42,254 nt of DNA from Myxacorys californica WJT36-NPBG1. Lineage in GTDB: Bacteria > Cyanobacteriota > Cyanobacteriia > Leptolyngbyales > Leptolyngbyaceae. The notes beneath the pieces were generated by a model, which saw only the letters and a list, made by a program, of their open reading frames with translations, ran no database searches and had not been told where the DNA came from. The position numbers and the translations under genes are program-made. Location: assembly GCA_019359315.1 (NCBI GenBank), contig JAHHHO010000047.1:1-42254 (forward strand). Direction: 5' to 3'. Of the stretch, positions 1-7,984 are shown one piece after another. Numbering within the stretch: position 1 is the stretch's first letter; each line of letters begins with the position of its first letter.

Positions 1-132
1 GTAGAGCCAAACGCAGTAGCTAATAATTTCGCCAGGGAATCGATGACGGGAATACATCGGCAAGTCGGTGCGATCAACGTTGAACCAGTACGATTATTCT
101 ACATTCCGGTTAACCTGACATTACCGTCGTGA
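1..132 (+). CDS. C-terminal end of an unidentified protein (cut by window edge)
   Basis: Frame 1 of the + strand is open from the first base to a TGA at 130-132, giving 43 residues that end in YIPVNLTLPS. The other two + frames hit stops within about 20 bases. The composition (QVGAINVEPVRLFYIPV) looks like a beta-rich protein end, but I do not recognise a family. The downstream amidase-like gene runs on the opposite strand, so the two genes converge in the short spacer 133-172. An open run of this length can occur by chance, so confidence is limited. Confidence 0.4.
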   Translation, partial: VEPNAVANNFARESMTGIHRQVGAINVEPVRLFYIPVNLTLPS

Positions 133-172
133 GTAGTTTGTGTTGAGTTGTTTTGGCTTTATCGAATCCCAA

Positions 173-1675
173 TCAAAGTAAACCTGCCGACTGGTAAAGC
201 TGTCTCACGATCGCCAAAATTCTTTCTCCATACATCGGATCGGCGGAGTAGCGCCCACTCAGTAATCTAACTCGGGGAGCAGAACCTCGGATCACAAAGC
301 GAAACCGTGGAGTCACAACTTCTTGAGCCAAGGGTTCAAGACTGGCATAGGTTTTAAGCTGTTGAATATGTGCGCGTACCCCCAGGCGGGCACTGGGAAA
401 AGAGGCCGCTTCAAGTCCGCCAACCGATCTCAACGCACCAAAGTTATTTTGGCTCGGCTGAATATTGCCGCTAAAGCGAAAAAAGTTTGTTTCGAGCAAA
501 GCTTGGGCAAAAGCAATATCTGGATTGACACCTTCGATCGCGGCTTCCTCCAAGTACAGTTCGACAATCTCAGGAAACTGTTCCAATACCTGCGGATTTA
601 CCTTTTTGAGAAGCGCTTTTAGAGCCTTTCGCGACAGATACCCCCGTCCTATAATTTGTTCGATTTTGTCGAGAGCAAGGCGCGGAGCCGTTCCTAGAAC
701 CACCGTGCGAGCTGTTGGAATCCAACCAACGAAAACGTCTGCTCCTCGTAAATCGATCGCTCGAATATAAGTCGTGTTTCTATAGTTAATCCGTCTCGCA
801 TTCGGAATTTTCGCTAAGTTGACTTTTAATTGAGCAATACTGTTAACCGGAATATAAGCGTTACCATTAACGATAATGCCTTGCTGATCATTAACTAAGC
901 CATTCACACTAACGTTGACTGGTGAATAAACACGAGCAAGTGCAGACAATGCACGGCTCCAAACGGCTAATCCGTTCACAATGCCTTGAGCAACTTCTTG
1001 GGGATTCCGCAGAATAAGGGCGCGATCGCTGGGACTCGTTTTAAAGCCAACCGTGAGAACGATCGAGGGAATCCTGACTTGCCGTGTAAATGTTAGATAC
1101 CCCAACGCTGTTTCGGTATCCGGTCTTGCACCTCGATTCGCCAATCCTGCAACATCTCTGACCAGTTGTTGCAGGAGCCGTTGGGCTTGCTGCTGCCGTT
1201 CTCGATTGCCCACAATGTAAAATGCACTCGCACCCCGCGCATCCGGATTAAAAAACGCATCCGTCTGAATCGACAGTGCAACATCTCCTTGAACCGCACG
1301 CTGATTGATCCACGCGATCGCCTCTGCCAATTCTAGCCCACGCGGAACTTCTAAAACGGTAAACCCTTCTGCCCTTAACCGCTCCGCCACTAGATTCTGA
1401 ATCAGAACCAATGCCGCCTCAATTGGTTGATTTGCAGGTCCTACAGAATTTGTGAAGAGAAAGACGCGTCCCACCTCTAGGGTTTCGCTGCGAGTGATTT
1501 TAGCGTCTGTTTGCTCCGCGCGGAACATTACATCTGTCAGCTTTTCTGGAGTAATAGTGTTTCGACTCGGTTGCTTTTGAATAGCGATTGTTTTTTTACT
1601 CGGTTGAACTTTTTTACTCGGTTGAACAACGTCTGTACCATTGCAAGTCGGGCAGGGAATCGGATCGAGAACCAT
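173..1675 (-). CDS. Amidase_3-like domain (degenerate) fused to a glucosaminidase domain, cell-wall protein
   Basis: A 500-residue protein. Residues 1-45 hold a CPTC motif and three QPSK/R repeats; no signal peptide is visible. Residues about 70-240 follow the fold of N-acetylmuramoyl-L-alanine amidase (AmiC/CwlV type), ending in a segment like the usual LVEvGFlsN block. Residues about 250-330 resemble a copper-amine-oxidase-N-like beta domain. Residues about 370-500 match a GH73-type glucosaminidase, with the expected catalytic Glu at about 395 in QALLETNFF, followed by NNFGAL. The zinc ligands of the amidase domain appear lost: the GHGG motif is absent, the usual SIHaN reads SIQTD (135-140), and the catalytic Glu of VEvGF is Thr in VLTVGF (206-211). 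The protein may therefore bind peptidoglycan through the first domain and cut glycan with the last. Start ATG at 1675. The fusion is confident; substrate and activity are inferred. Confidence 0.8.
   Translation of the reverse strand: MVLDPIPCPTCNGTDVVQPSKKVQPSKKTIAIQKQPSRNTITPEKLTDVMFRAEQTDAKITRSETLEVGRVFLFTNSVGPANQPIEAALVLIQNLVAERLRAEGFTVLEVPRGLELAEAIAWINQRAVQGDVALSIQTDAFFNPDARGASAFYIVGNRERQQQAQRLLQQLVRDVAGLANRGARPDTETALGYLTFTRQVRIPSIVLTVGFKTSPSDRALILRNPQEVAQGIVNGLAVWSRALSALARVYSPVNVSVNGLVNDQQGIIVNGNAYIPVNSIAQLKVNLAKIPNARRINYRNTTYIRAIDLRGADVFVGWIPTARTVVLGTAPRLALDKIEQIIGRGYLSRKALKALLKKVNPQVLEQFPEIVELYLEEAAIEGVNPDIAFAQALLETNFFRFSGNIQPSQNNFGALRSVGGLEAASFPSARLGVRAHIQQLKTYASLEPLAQEVVTPRFRFVIRGSAPRVRLLSGRYSADPMYGERILAIVRQLYQSAGLL
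1592..1627. repeat. Two perfect 18-bp tandem copies in the amidase-like gene
   Basis: Two identical 18-bp units (1592-1609 and 1610-1627) encode VQPSKK twice near the N-terminus of the amidase-like protein. A third, diverged copy encodes KQPSRN just after it. The unit keeps the reading frame, so the change is tolerated, probably as a flexible basic linker. Confidence 0.9.
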
Positions 1676-1831
1676 CGTGTGTACTCTACGGTGTCGGCAT
1701 ATCTTCTATTACCTTGGTAGAGCCACACTTCTGGATTTTTTCCAACTCGACTTTAATCAACACCAATTCTCTGGGTACGCAGAGTTGTTGGCCTATCCAG
1801 AGAATTAGTGCAATTGAAGACTCAATAAAAT

Positions 1832-1856
1832 ACCCCATCCGCTTACAGGATGGGGT
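1832..1856 (-). terminator. Rho-independent terminator after the methyltransferase gene
   Basis: A 9-bp stem (ACCCCATCC paired with GGATGGGGT) with a 7-nt loop. Read on the minus strand it is followed by the T-rich run ATTTTATT. It sits 68 bases downstream of the methyltransferase stop and would separate that gene from the amidase-like gene. A second 8-bp hairpin (1864-1883, arms ATTCTTCT and AGAAGAAT) lies between this one and the methyltransferase stop. Confidence 0.7.
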
Positions 1857-1923
1857 TTCTGTAATTCTTCTAGATAGAAGAATGGCTCGGGACTAACGTC
1901 CACAGTGAATTAAACGCAGTAGA

Positions 1924-3150
1924 TTAAGCGCAAAGAAAGCCCGGTGCTAAATCCAAATCTGCAACCTGAGCTTGAATCTCACTCAGATAATTTGGATTCA
2001 TGAGAATTACAATGTCGGGCTGGTAGTCTTTTAGAAACTCGGGAGAAACAATCTGCTGACCTGTTCCTGCAACGTATTTGCCTTGCTTACGAGGATTAAT
2101 ATCCACAACATATTCGACATGCGCTTCATCTCCTAGCGTGTTCAAGAAGGTTACACCCCTTGCTCCTGCTCCCCAAACAACTGCTTTTTTACCTGAACGT
2201 TTGATTTGCTTAAATTGATTTCGCCAGGTCTCAATGCGATCGTGATACCGCTCAGCAAATCCTGCAACGTCATTTCGCGTTTGGGTTGGATCGATCCAAG
2301 GAACAGAGGATAGATGACGCGGTTCTTCAGCAGGTTTAGCTTCAATGTAGAGAAACTGACGCCCAAATGACTCGCCAATCTCATGCACAATAAAACCGCA
2401 ATTGGCAAATAAGTAAGCAAGTGAACTGTAAGTGAAGTAAGAATAATGTTCGTAAAAGATATTCCAAATATCAAGTTCCTGCATCATAAACGACATATTA
2501 GGCACTTCAAAATACAAAACCGTATCTGACCGTTGCTCAATCGTTCGTCTTAATTCTTTAAGGAAAGTTGTTAAATCCAAAATATGTTCTAACACCTGCC
2601 GACAAATAATCAAGTCTGCATCGTAGCTGGCGTAATGCTCAGAATAAAAATCTTGAATAAATTCAACCTGATTTTCAGTCTCAGATTGATTGGGTGCTGG
2701 CTCGTAACTTGGATCAAAACCAATGCCAGAGTTGTTGCCAAGTTGACAAAAGAGCTTAATAAAATCGCCTTTACCACAACCAATCTCAACTACAGTTTTA
2801 TGACGAAGTTGATGTCGCTCGATTAGTCGATGCGATAAAGTTTCAGCATATTGTTGAAAACGCTGTGAGAAATGTAGCGAGTTATCATAGTGCTGGCTGT
2901 ATTCCATTAAGCTGGAATCGAATTTAAGATTAAAAGCATGACCACAATTTTCGCAGAAGCCCAAGTGCATTGCACAACGCTGGGCACTCAGCGCTTGCGA
3001 TCGAGTGGTGTAAAGCAACAAGCTATTAACAGGAATAGCCGGAATGTCTGCGATCGTTGTGATCTGGGTTAGGCAGACACAAACGGGACAGCGGCTTTCC
3101 AACTTCTGGTGGCTCAGAATCGGAAGAGAAACAATATCTGCGATCGTCAT
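1924..3150 (-). CDS. SAM-dependent C-methyltransferase-like protein with N-terminal zinc domain
   Basis: A 408-residue protein built like the sugar C-methyltransferase family (NovU/TylCIII architecture). An N-terminal zinc-binding domain has CPVC (21-24) and CENC (66-69). The central class I methyltransferase domain has the SAM motif VEIGCGKGDF (121-130) and the following acidic FDPS. A C-terminal domain has a second nucleotide-binding-like motif, WGAGARG (326-332). In that family the enzymes methylate a carbon of dTDP-keto-deoxysugars. No deoxysugar synthesis genes are adjacent, so the substrate is unknown. ATG at 3150 is preceded by a clear TGAGGAG ribosome-binding site. It is separated from the next minus-strand gene by 572 bases and appears to be transcribed alone. 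Confidence 0.8.
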   Translation of the reverse strand: MTIADIVSLPILSHQKLESRCPVCVCLTQITTIADIPAIPVNSLLLYTTRSQALSAQRCAMHLGFCENCGHAFNLKFDSSLMEYSQHYDNSLHFSQRFQQYAETLSHRLIERHQLRHKTVVEIGCGKGDFIKLFCQLGNNSGIGFDPSYEPAPNQSETENQVEFIQDFYSEHYASYDADLIICRQVLEHILDLTTFLKELRRTIEQRSDTVLYFEVPNMSFMMQELDIWNIFYEHYSYFTYSSLAYLFANCGFIVHEIGESFGRQFLYIEAKPAEEPRHLSSVPWIDPTQTRNDVAGFAERYHDRIETWRNQFKQIKRSGKKAVVWGAGARGVTFLNTLGDEAHVEYVVDINPRKQGKYVAGTGQQIVSPEFLKDYQPDIVILMNPNYLSEIQAQVADLDLAPGFLCA

Positions 3151-3722
3151 TAGTTATCTCCTCAAAAGATAAGAAAACATTGTTACAGTTGTCTGTGAAC
3201 ATGCGCCCGAAAACTAAGCACCGTTGAGGCTGCTTGTAATCTTGATGCTGTTCGATTAAGTTTGAAATTCAATCTTTGATTGCTGACACTTGATTGCTTA
3301 CAAGTGTAATTTAGGCTGCACAGCCTTGGCTTGTACAGCAATCTTTTATAATACAAAAAACAAATTTGCTCAAGTTGACTAGGGCAATGCCAACATCAAC
3401 TTAACGTTCAAAAATAAAAAGGAAAAATTCACGGTGGAGTTACCGCAGCTTGGTATTCCTTGAAAGAAGTTCTTTCTGCAAGCTTCAGGGGAGCAAAACT
3501 TTGATGATATTGTGGTTGCCGACTTCGTTCAATGACGATCATTCTGGCTCCTACAGGTTAAACGTTGAGCAACCGCTACAAATGCGATAAGCAGAAGTTG
3601 GTAAAACTGTTGCCTTATCACCTGAAGGTAAACTTAAATGAACACTTCTTTCTCAACGTCTATCATTGGATAGATAAAAACTAATTTATAGAACGGAACC
3701 TCTATACTTGTGAGGGTAAATG
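3151..3722. other. Gene-free spacer, upstream region of the methyltransferase
   Basis: No gene can be supported here. A 7-bp hairpin (ACACTTG at 3286-3292 with CAAGTGT at 3301-3307) and the short palindrome GGCTGCACAGCC (3314-3325) lie at 140-175 bases from the methyltransferase start. A TATAAT box faces the + strand at about 3354. The stretch 3420-3700 has fragmentary open frames in several registers that look vaguely coding, but I could not join them into a recognisable protein. Confidence 0.5.
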
Positions 3723-4085
3723 TTATGGTGCGATCGCATGTTGCTTCAATTCGCTCAGTGACATGTATTCGATAGCAGCCGCATGGGTCGATTCCAACAC
3801 CACTGGAGGCGCAACGCCTGCGTCAAATGCTTCCTTCCATCGCGAGGCACAGAGACACCAGCGATCGCCAGGTTTAAGCCCTGGAAAATTTGACCTTGGT
3901 GTAATTAAGTCGTTTCCACGGGAGCGGCTAAATTCTAAAAATTCTTGGGTCACTTGAGCGCAGACCACGTGAATTCCAACATCCCCTGCACCTGTGCTGC
4001 ATACTCCGTCTCGGTAGTAGCCCGTCATTGGAGAGGTGCAGCAGACTTCTAACGTACCACCGAGAACATTTTTTCCTGAAGTCAT
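3723..4085 (-). CDS. DUF2237 family protein
   Basis: A 120-residue protein beginning MTSGKNVLGG. It has the features of the DUF2237 family: the CCTSPMTGYYRDG segment, a GxHVVCAQVT block, a TPRSNFPGLKPGDRWCLCASRW segment and a C-terminal Ala-rich helix. Function is unknown in the family. The conserved cysteines (CC, C after DGV, WCLC) suggest metal binding or redox chemistry. I start at the ATG at 4085; an in-frame TTG at 4124 overlaps the stop of the upstream ArsC/Spx-like gene (TTGA), so translational coupling is possible but would add 13 unconserved residues. The two genes are very probably co-transcribed. Confidence 0.8.
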   Translation of the reverse strand: MTSGKNVLGGTLEVCCTSPMTGYYRDGVCSTGAGDVGIHVVCAQVTQEFLEFSRSRGNDLITPRSNFPGLKPGDRWCLCASRWKEAFDAGVAPPVVLESTHAAAIEYMSLSELKQHAIAP

Positions 4086-4120
4086 GAGTTTTTTGTAGAA
4101 TGCATTTCGTTTACTGTAGA

Positions 4121-4483
4121 TCAAATATCTAGATCTAATGTCTGCCGGAGTTCGTCCTCCGATGCTCTAAATCCGACCAATACCGCCGCTCCATCTTTGA
4201 CAAAAAGTGGACGTTTGAGCAGCATCGCATCCGCTGAAAAGGCGTTGATCCACTGCTCGTCTGTCCAGCTTTGTTTCTCGTCGCTCAACGCTCGATAGGA
4301 TTGTCCAGACGTATTTCGCATCGGCTTAGTGCCAAACGTCTCCACCCAGTTTGCAATCATTTCGCGAGTCGGTGGATGGTCTTTTGTGTTGACAAACTTG
4401 TACTCTACTTCGTTAGTTTGCAGCCATTGCAGCGCTTTCTTACACGTACTGCACGTTGGAATTCCGTAAACTTCTAATGACAC
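4121..4483 (-). CDS. ArsC/Spx-MgsR-like thioredoxin-fold protein
   Basis: A 120-residue protein with the ArsC/Spx fold. It opens with a beta strand and the motif IPTCSTCKKALQWL (C-x2-C at about residues 11 and 14), and later has the KRPLFV strand and a VGFRASE segment typical of the YffB/Spx/MgsR group. In Spx the CxxC pair is a redox switch and the protein binds RNA polymerase alpha; in ArsC the single Cys reduces arsenate with glutathione or thioredoxin. With CxxC, this one resembles the Spx/MgsR or YffB side, and no arsenic resistance gene is near. The start is GTG at 4483. It is the first gene of a pair with the DUF2237 gene. The family is sure; a transcription role is not established for cyanobacteria. 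Confidence 0.8.
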   Translation of the reverse strand: MSLEVYGIPTCSTCKKALQWLQTNEVEYKFVNTKDHPPTREMIANWVETFGTKPMRNTSGQSYRALSDEKQSWTDEQWINAFSADAMLLKRPLFVKDGAAVLVGFRASEDELRQTLDLDI

Positions 4484-4565
4484 TTCTAACGATCCCTCTC
4501 ATGACATCGTGAATTGATTTTTAACTCACTTTGCGATCGCTCATTCGCAGTTCTCTTCAATCCTC

Positions 4566-5207
4566 TCACACCGCGATCGCAGGACGCTTCTGCACCAGTT
4601 CTACAAAGTTTGACAGAATGTCTAATCCTGCCGTTGATGATTTTTCTGGGTGAAACTGAACCGCCATCAGATTATCCTTTGAAATGGCGGCTGTAATCGT
4701 CTGAGTTCCGTGAGTAATCGTCGCTGCTGTCACATCTGCATTGAGCGGGTCAACATAATATGAATGCACAAAATAGACCCAAGATGAGCTTGAGAGCTTT
4801 CGCCAAAGCGGGCTCTCTGGGCGAGTAAACTCTAGCTGGTTCCACCCCATGTGCGGAATCGTGATCCCCGGTTCTGGACGAAATCGTCGCACAACACCTG
4901 GAATAATTCCCAGTCCTGGCTCTGTTCCTTCTTCACTAGAGTCAAACAAAATTTGTAAGCCGAGACAAATGCCCAAGAAAGGTTTACCGCTTGCGATCGC
5001 GGCTTTAATCGGCTGTTCTAATTGGCGCGATCGCAGGTGCTGCACCGCTGGATCAAACGAGCCAACTCCCGGAAGCACTACTGCATCTGCCCGTTCAATC
5101 TCCCGCGCAGAATCTGTTACGGTGGGCGTTGCGCCTGCCCGTTCTAACCCTTTACACGCCGAGTGGAGATTTCCCATATCGTAGTCAATCACGGCGATCG
5201 TTGACAT
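4566..5207 (-). CDS. hisH: Imidazole glycerol phosphate synthase, glutamine amidotransferase subunit
   Basis: A 213-residue class I glutamine amidotransferase that supplies ammonia to HisF in histidine synthesis (PRFAR to IGP and AICAR). Visible features are the start IAVIDYDMGNLHS, the oxyanion strand VLPGVGSFD, the nucleophile Cys81 in GICLGLQ and the His186/Glu188 pair in QFHPEKS. Length matches HisH. ATG at 5207 follows an AAGGA ribosome-binding site 8-9 bases upstream. No other his gene is nearby, which is usual in cyanobacteria, where his genes are scattered. It is divergently transcribed from the C15 peptidase across a 71-bp spacer. Confidence 0.95.
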   Translation of the reverse strand: MSTIAVIDYDMGNLHSACKGLERAGATPTVTDSAREIERADAVVLPGVGSFDPAVQHLRSRQLEQPIKAAIASGKPFLGICLGLQILFDSSEEGTEPGLGIIPGVVRRFRPEPGITIPHMGWNQLEFTRPESPLWRKLSSSSWVYFVHSYYVDPLNADVTAATITHGTQTITAAISKDNLMAVQFHPEKSSTAGLDILSNFVELVQKRPAIAV

Positions 5208-5234
5208 AGCTTCAATCCTTAGTGGCAGTACTTA

Positions 5235-5262
5235 AAATTGTAGTGGGTAAATTGTAGTGGGT
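5235..5262. repeat. Perfect 14-bp tandem duplication in the hisH / peptidase divergent spacer
   Basis: The unit AAATTGTAGTGGGT occurs twice head to tail, ending 16 bases before the peptidase start codon and within 55 bases of the hisH start. It is placed where it could alter the promoter or leader of the peptidase gene. Confidence 0.9.
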
Positions 5263-5278
5263 ATAGCCAGCACCACAA

Positions 5279-5833
5279 ATGAAAATTTTATTGACATCCT
5301 TCGATACTTGGGAAGCGCATCAGCAATCCAATTCGTCTGATGATTTGTTAAACGCGCTGATTGAGCGAAAGGTGTTGTGCGACGATTGTTATTTTCTCAA
5401 AAAGATTCTAGTTGATTTTGAGGTTGCCCCTCAAACAGTCATCGATCAGATCACCAAGTTGGAGCCAGAGCTTGTGATTTGCTGCGGCATGGCAGAGTCG
5501 CGGCCCTTTCTATCGGTCGAGTCAACCGGAACCCATCTAGGTGAAACATGGAATATTGAGTTGGATTTAGAGATGTTGCTTGAAGGCACACGTTGTCCGC
5601 CTCACATTTCCCAAGAAGTCGCCACTCGTGTTAGTCACGATGCGGGTAACTTTGTGTGCAATTATCTTTACTACTCGGTACTCAAACACAGCCAGGAACA
5701 GAATCCCAACTATCGTTGTCTGTTTATTCACGTTCCAGTATTAACAGATGACAATCTTGAAACTGTGATTCACGACTTCTTGGCGATCGTGCAAAACAGC
5801 AAGCGTCAGCTTCTACTTCTAGAGCAAAGATGA
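5279..5833 (+). CDS. Peptidase C15 (pyroglutamyl peptidase I-like)
   Basis: A 184-residue cytosolic cysteine peptidase of family C15, which removes N-terminal pyroglutamate from peptides. It begins with the family strand ILLTSFDTW. All three expected catalytic positions can be seen: Glu81 in FLSVES, Cys127 in DAGNFVCNYLYY and His151 in LFIHVP. Overall length is slightly shorter than the classic enzyme of about 215 residues. The usual GQAgGR loop is CGMAESR, a divergent version, so specificity may differ. A 7-bp hairpin (5835-5852) follows the stop without a T-tract. Confidence 0.8.
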   Translation: MKILLTSFDTWEAHQQSNSSDDLLNALIERKVLCDDCYFLKKILVDFEVAPQTVIDQITKLEPELVICCGMAESRPFLSVESTGTHLGETWNIELDLEMLLEGTRCPPHISQEVATRVSHDAGNFVCNYLYYSVLKHSQEQNPNYRCLFIHVPVLTDDNLETVIHDFLAIVQNSKRQLLLLEQR

Positions 5834-5888
5834 AAGAAATCTGTTGATTTCTATGACCAGAATGCTCTCTCACTGTCTCTAAACCGAT

Positions 5889-7280
5889 ATGATCAGTTTC
5901 GCTCCCTTTACCGGACTTCCGCGCTTCGTAATGGTTTTATTCCTTCCGTTGACCTTGGCACAAGCAACCCCGGCTCCGACTCCTCAAGAAATTGTCCAAC
6001 CCCAAGCGGTGCGATCGCTGCCGGGTCAACTCGATTCGACACTGGTGTTTAATAGCAACAGTCCAGAAGTCGTGCAGACCGAAGGGATTTTACTCTCTAC
6101 ACTTCCTCCCACCGGAAAGCGCGTTCCCTCTGCTCATCTCGATCAAGCTTTTAACGGACGGTTTGACATTTTCGCTCATCACATTGCAAATGCAGTGAGC
6201 GATCCGAGCAATCTGCGCTCCCTCTATCTCGGCATTTTGATCAACAATCCGGGAACGCAGCCCGTCACGATCGATGTTCTGCAAGCCGCCAGCTATTTGA
6301 GCCAGCCAGATGCGCCCTTTCTTCCCATGCCTGCGTATCAAGACAATCAAGATGGCAAGGTGTTTGCAGGGCCAGGCGGGCGAGCGGTTGGGGAAGTATT
6401 ACGCGGGCAACGGCAAAACATTTTTCCGGCGCAACTGGTGATTCCGCCAGGGCAAAGTCGCATGATTTTGAATTTGCCGATTCCGGTAAAGGGTCTGACG
6501 CCGCCGATCAATGGGCGATCGACGTTGATGCGTTTACGCAGCACAGGTTCGGTGTATGTGGCAAGTTTGGGTATGTTTGCTAAAACCGACACCACTGGCG
6601 CTGAGCGATCGCCAACCTTAGAGGAGTGGCAAACCTTGCTCAATACAGGTGATGTGGCAAGTCCAAGAGATAAAACGCCGACGCCGCTCGATGCGAAAAG
6701 TGGAGCAGTGATTTATGGACGAGTCGCAGGCGTGGCGGTGGGTTCTCAATGGACGGCTCAAGTGGTTGATCCGGGGAGCCGTTCTCTCAGCATTCCAAAG
6801 GCGGGAGAGGCGTTCTCTTACGGTTTGAGTACGCTACATAAAGGAACGTTGGGGACAGGACAAAATCAAAACGCTGAGATGGTGAAGCGCTATCCTGACA
6901 CGGCTTATCAAGCTCATGGCAATTATGCCATTGAGTATCGACTGAGCTTGCCTCTGCAAAATTCGACCAATCAGCCTCAACGGGTTGCGATCGCATTTGA
7001 AACGCCGCTAAAACGTGAAGACACAAAAGCAGGAGTCCGCTTTTTGCAGCCTCCTGGCAACCAGACCTCTTTTCGAGGAACAGTGCGGCTACGCTACAAC
7101 ACCGATCAAGGTTTACCGCAGACGCGCTACATTCATTTGGTGCAAAAACGTGGACAACAAGGCGAACCCTTAGTCACGCTGCAGTTAAAACCAAATGAGC
7201 AGCGTTTGGTGCAGTTTGACTACATTTATCCTCCTGATGCAACACCACCACATGTTCTAACGGTCAAAACACTCAACTAG
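5889..7280 (+). CDS. DUF3370 family secreted protein
   Basis: A 463-residue protein of the cyanobacterial DUF3370 family. An N-terminal hydrophobic segment (FVMVLFLPLTLAQA) is a probable signal peptide with cleavage near residue 25. The mature part is beta-rich and contains conserved stretches such as GRFDIFAHHIANA, LYLGILINNPG and NGRSTLMRLRSTGSVYVASL. Function is unknown. The start is ATG at 5889, 55 bases after the peptidase stop, so the two could share a transcript. A weak stem (CGATTTTT with AAAAATCG, about 7333-7355) lies 50 bases after the stop. Confidence 0.85.
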   Translation: MISFAPFTGLPRFVMVLFLPLTLAQATPAPTPQEIVQPQAVRSLPGQLDSTLVFNSNSPEVVQTEGILLSTLPPTGKRVPSAHLDQAFNGRFDIFAHHIANAVSDPSNLRSLYLGILINNPGTQPVTIDVLQAASYLSQPDAPFLPMPAYQDNQDGKVFAGPGGRAVGEVLRGQRQNIFPAQLVIPPGQSRMILNLPIPVKGLTPPINGRSTLMRLRSTGSVYVASLGMFAKTDTTGAERSPTLEEWQTLLNTGDVASPRDKTPTPLDAKSGAVIYGRVAGVAVGSQWTAQVVDPGSRSLSIPKAGEAFSYGLSTLHKGTLGTGQNQNAEMVKRYPDTAYQAHGNYAIEYRLSLPLQNSTNQPQRVAIAFETPLKREDTKAGVRFLQPPGNQTSFRGTVRLRYNTDQGLPQTRYIHLVQKRGQQGEPLVTLQLKPNEQRLVQFDYIYPPDATPPHVLTVKTLN

Positions 7281-7431
7281 TTACCATAGCAGTTTGAATT
7301 CGGCAGATTGAAGTCCGTTAGTCCGTGTCCAGCGATTTTTAATGCTCAAAAATCGTTCAGAACTAGTTGTTGCGTAGAGTACCAAAAACTAAATGAAAAT
7401 TTGCTTATCTTGCAAACTCTGACACAATTGA

Positions 7432-7922
7432 ACAACTAGTTTTTGTTCAAAAACGCACGCCAGCTACTTTTTAATACTGATTTTTAATACTGATCGTCCC
7501 ATTCATCGAAATTTATTTGAGAAGAACTGGCTCGATCACTCTGCGATCGTACGGTTAGTGCGACGAGCTTGGGCACAGCGACATCTTGATCGTCTAGAGA
7601 ATGGAATTCACTCTGATAAAGGCTTTGCTAAGAGGAGGTATCTGTGCTGCAAGCGATGGTGAGTGACTTTGCGGCAACAGCTCGTCAAGACGGTAAATTC
7701 CCGATTGTGGTGGTGCTAAACGATAAAGGTTACGAGGATCATTTGATTCAAGTGCTGTTGCCCCGGTTAGGTCAAGAAGCCATTCCCTATGTCAGTACGC
7801 ATGCGATCGCGCCTGCCTCAAATCTGAGTAACTTTGTTGGCGATGGCCACTTTACACAATCTGCCAATCAACGAATTGCGACCGTACTGACCGTAATCAA
7901 TCCGTCCCTCGTAAGCCTGTAG
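7432..7922 (+). pseudogene. Broken SGNH/GDSL hydrolase remnant
   Basis: Frame 1 from 7432 reads on through FEKNWLDHSAIVRLVRRAWAQ and DRLENGIHSDKGFAKRR, then must shift to the frame of GTG 7644 to continue as VLQAMVSDFAATARQDGKFP. The C-terminal piece holds VVVLNDKGYEDHL and the block NFVGDGHFTQSANQRIA, the D-x-H catalytic end of SGNH hydrolases. The N-terminal part with the GDS nucleophile block is not found upstream. The two frames join at about 7630-7645, which implies one frameshift plus an N-terminal deletion. A good Shine-Dalgarno-like AGGAGG precedes GTG 7644, so a 92-residue fragment could still be translated, but it would lack the nucleophile. Confidence 0.65.
7469..7494. repeat. Perfect 13-bp tandem duplication in the SGNH remnant
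   Basis: TTTTAATACTGAT occurs twice in a row, at the upstream end of the recognisable part of the hydrolase remnant. A 13-bp duplication would itself shift the frame, so it may be one of the inactivating events. Confidence 0.85.
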
Positions 7923-7984
7923 GCCGTCAGAACGTATCCAAACAGAAGGTGTCCAAATAATAGTCGAAGACCTCCCTCATCCCC

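Noticed and set aside
3420-3700. Fragmentary frames that look partly coding
   Set aside because: Three registers give short plausible peptides, but I could not join them into a known family, so no pseudogene is claimed.
7644-7922. Independent 92-residue gene with a good ribosome-binding site
   Set aside because: Its sequence is only the C-terminal part of an SGNH hydrolase whose upstream part continues in another frame.
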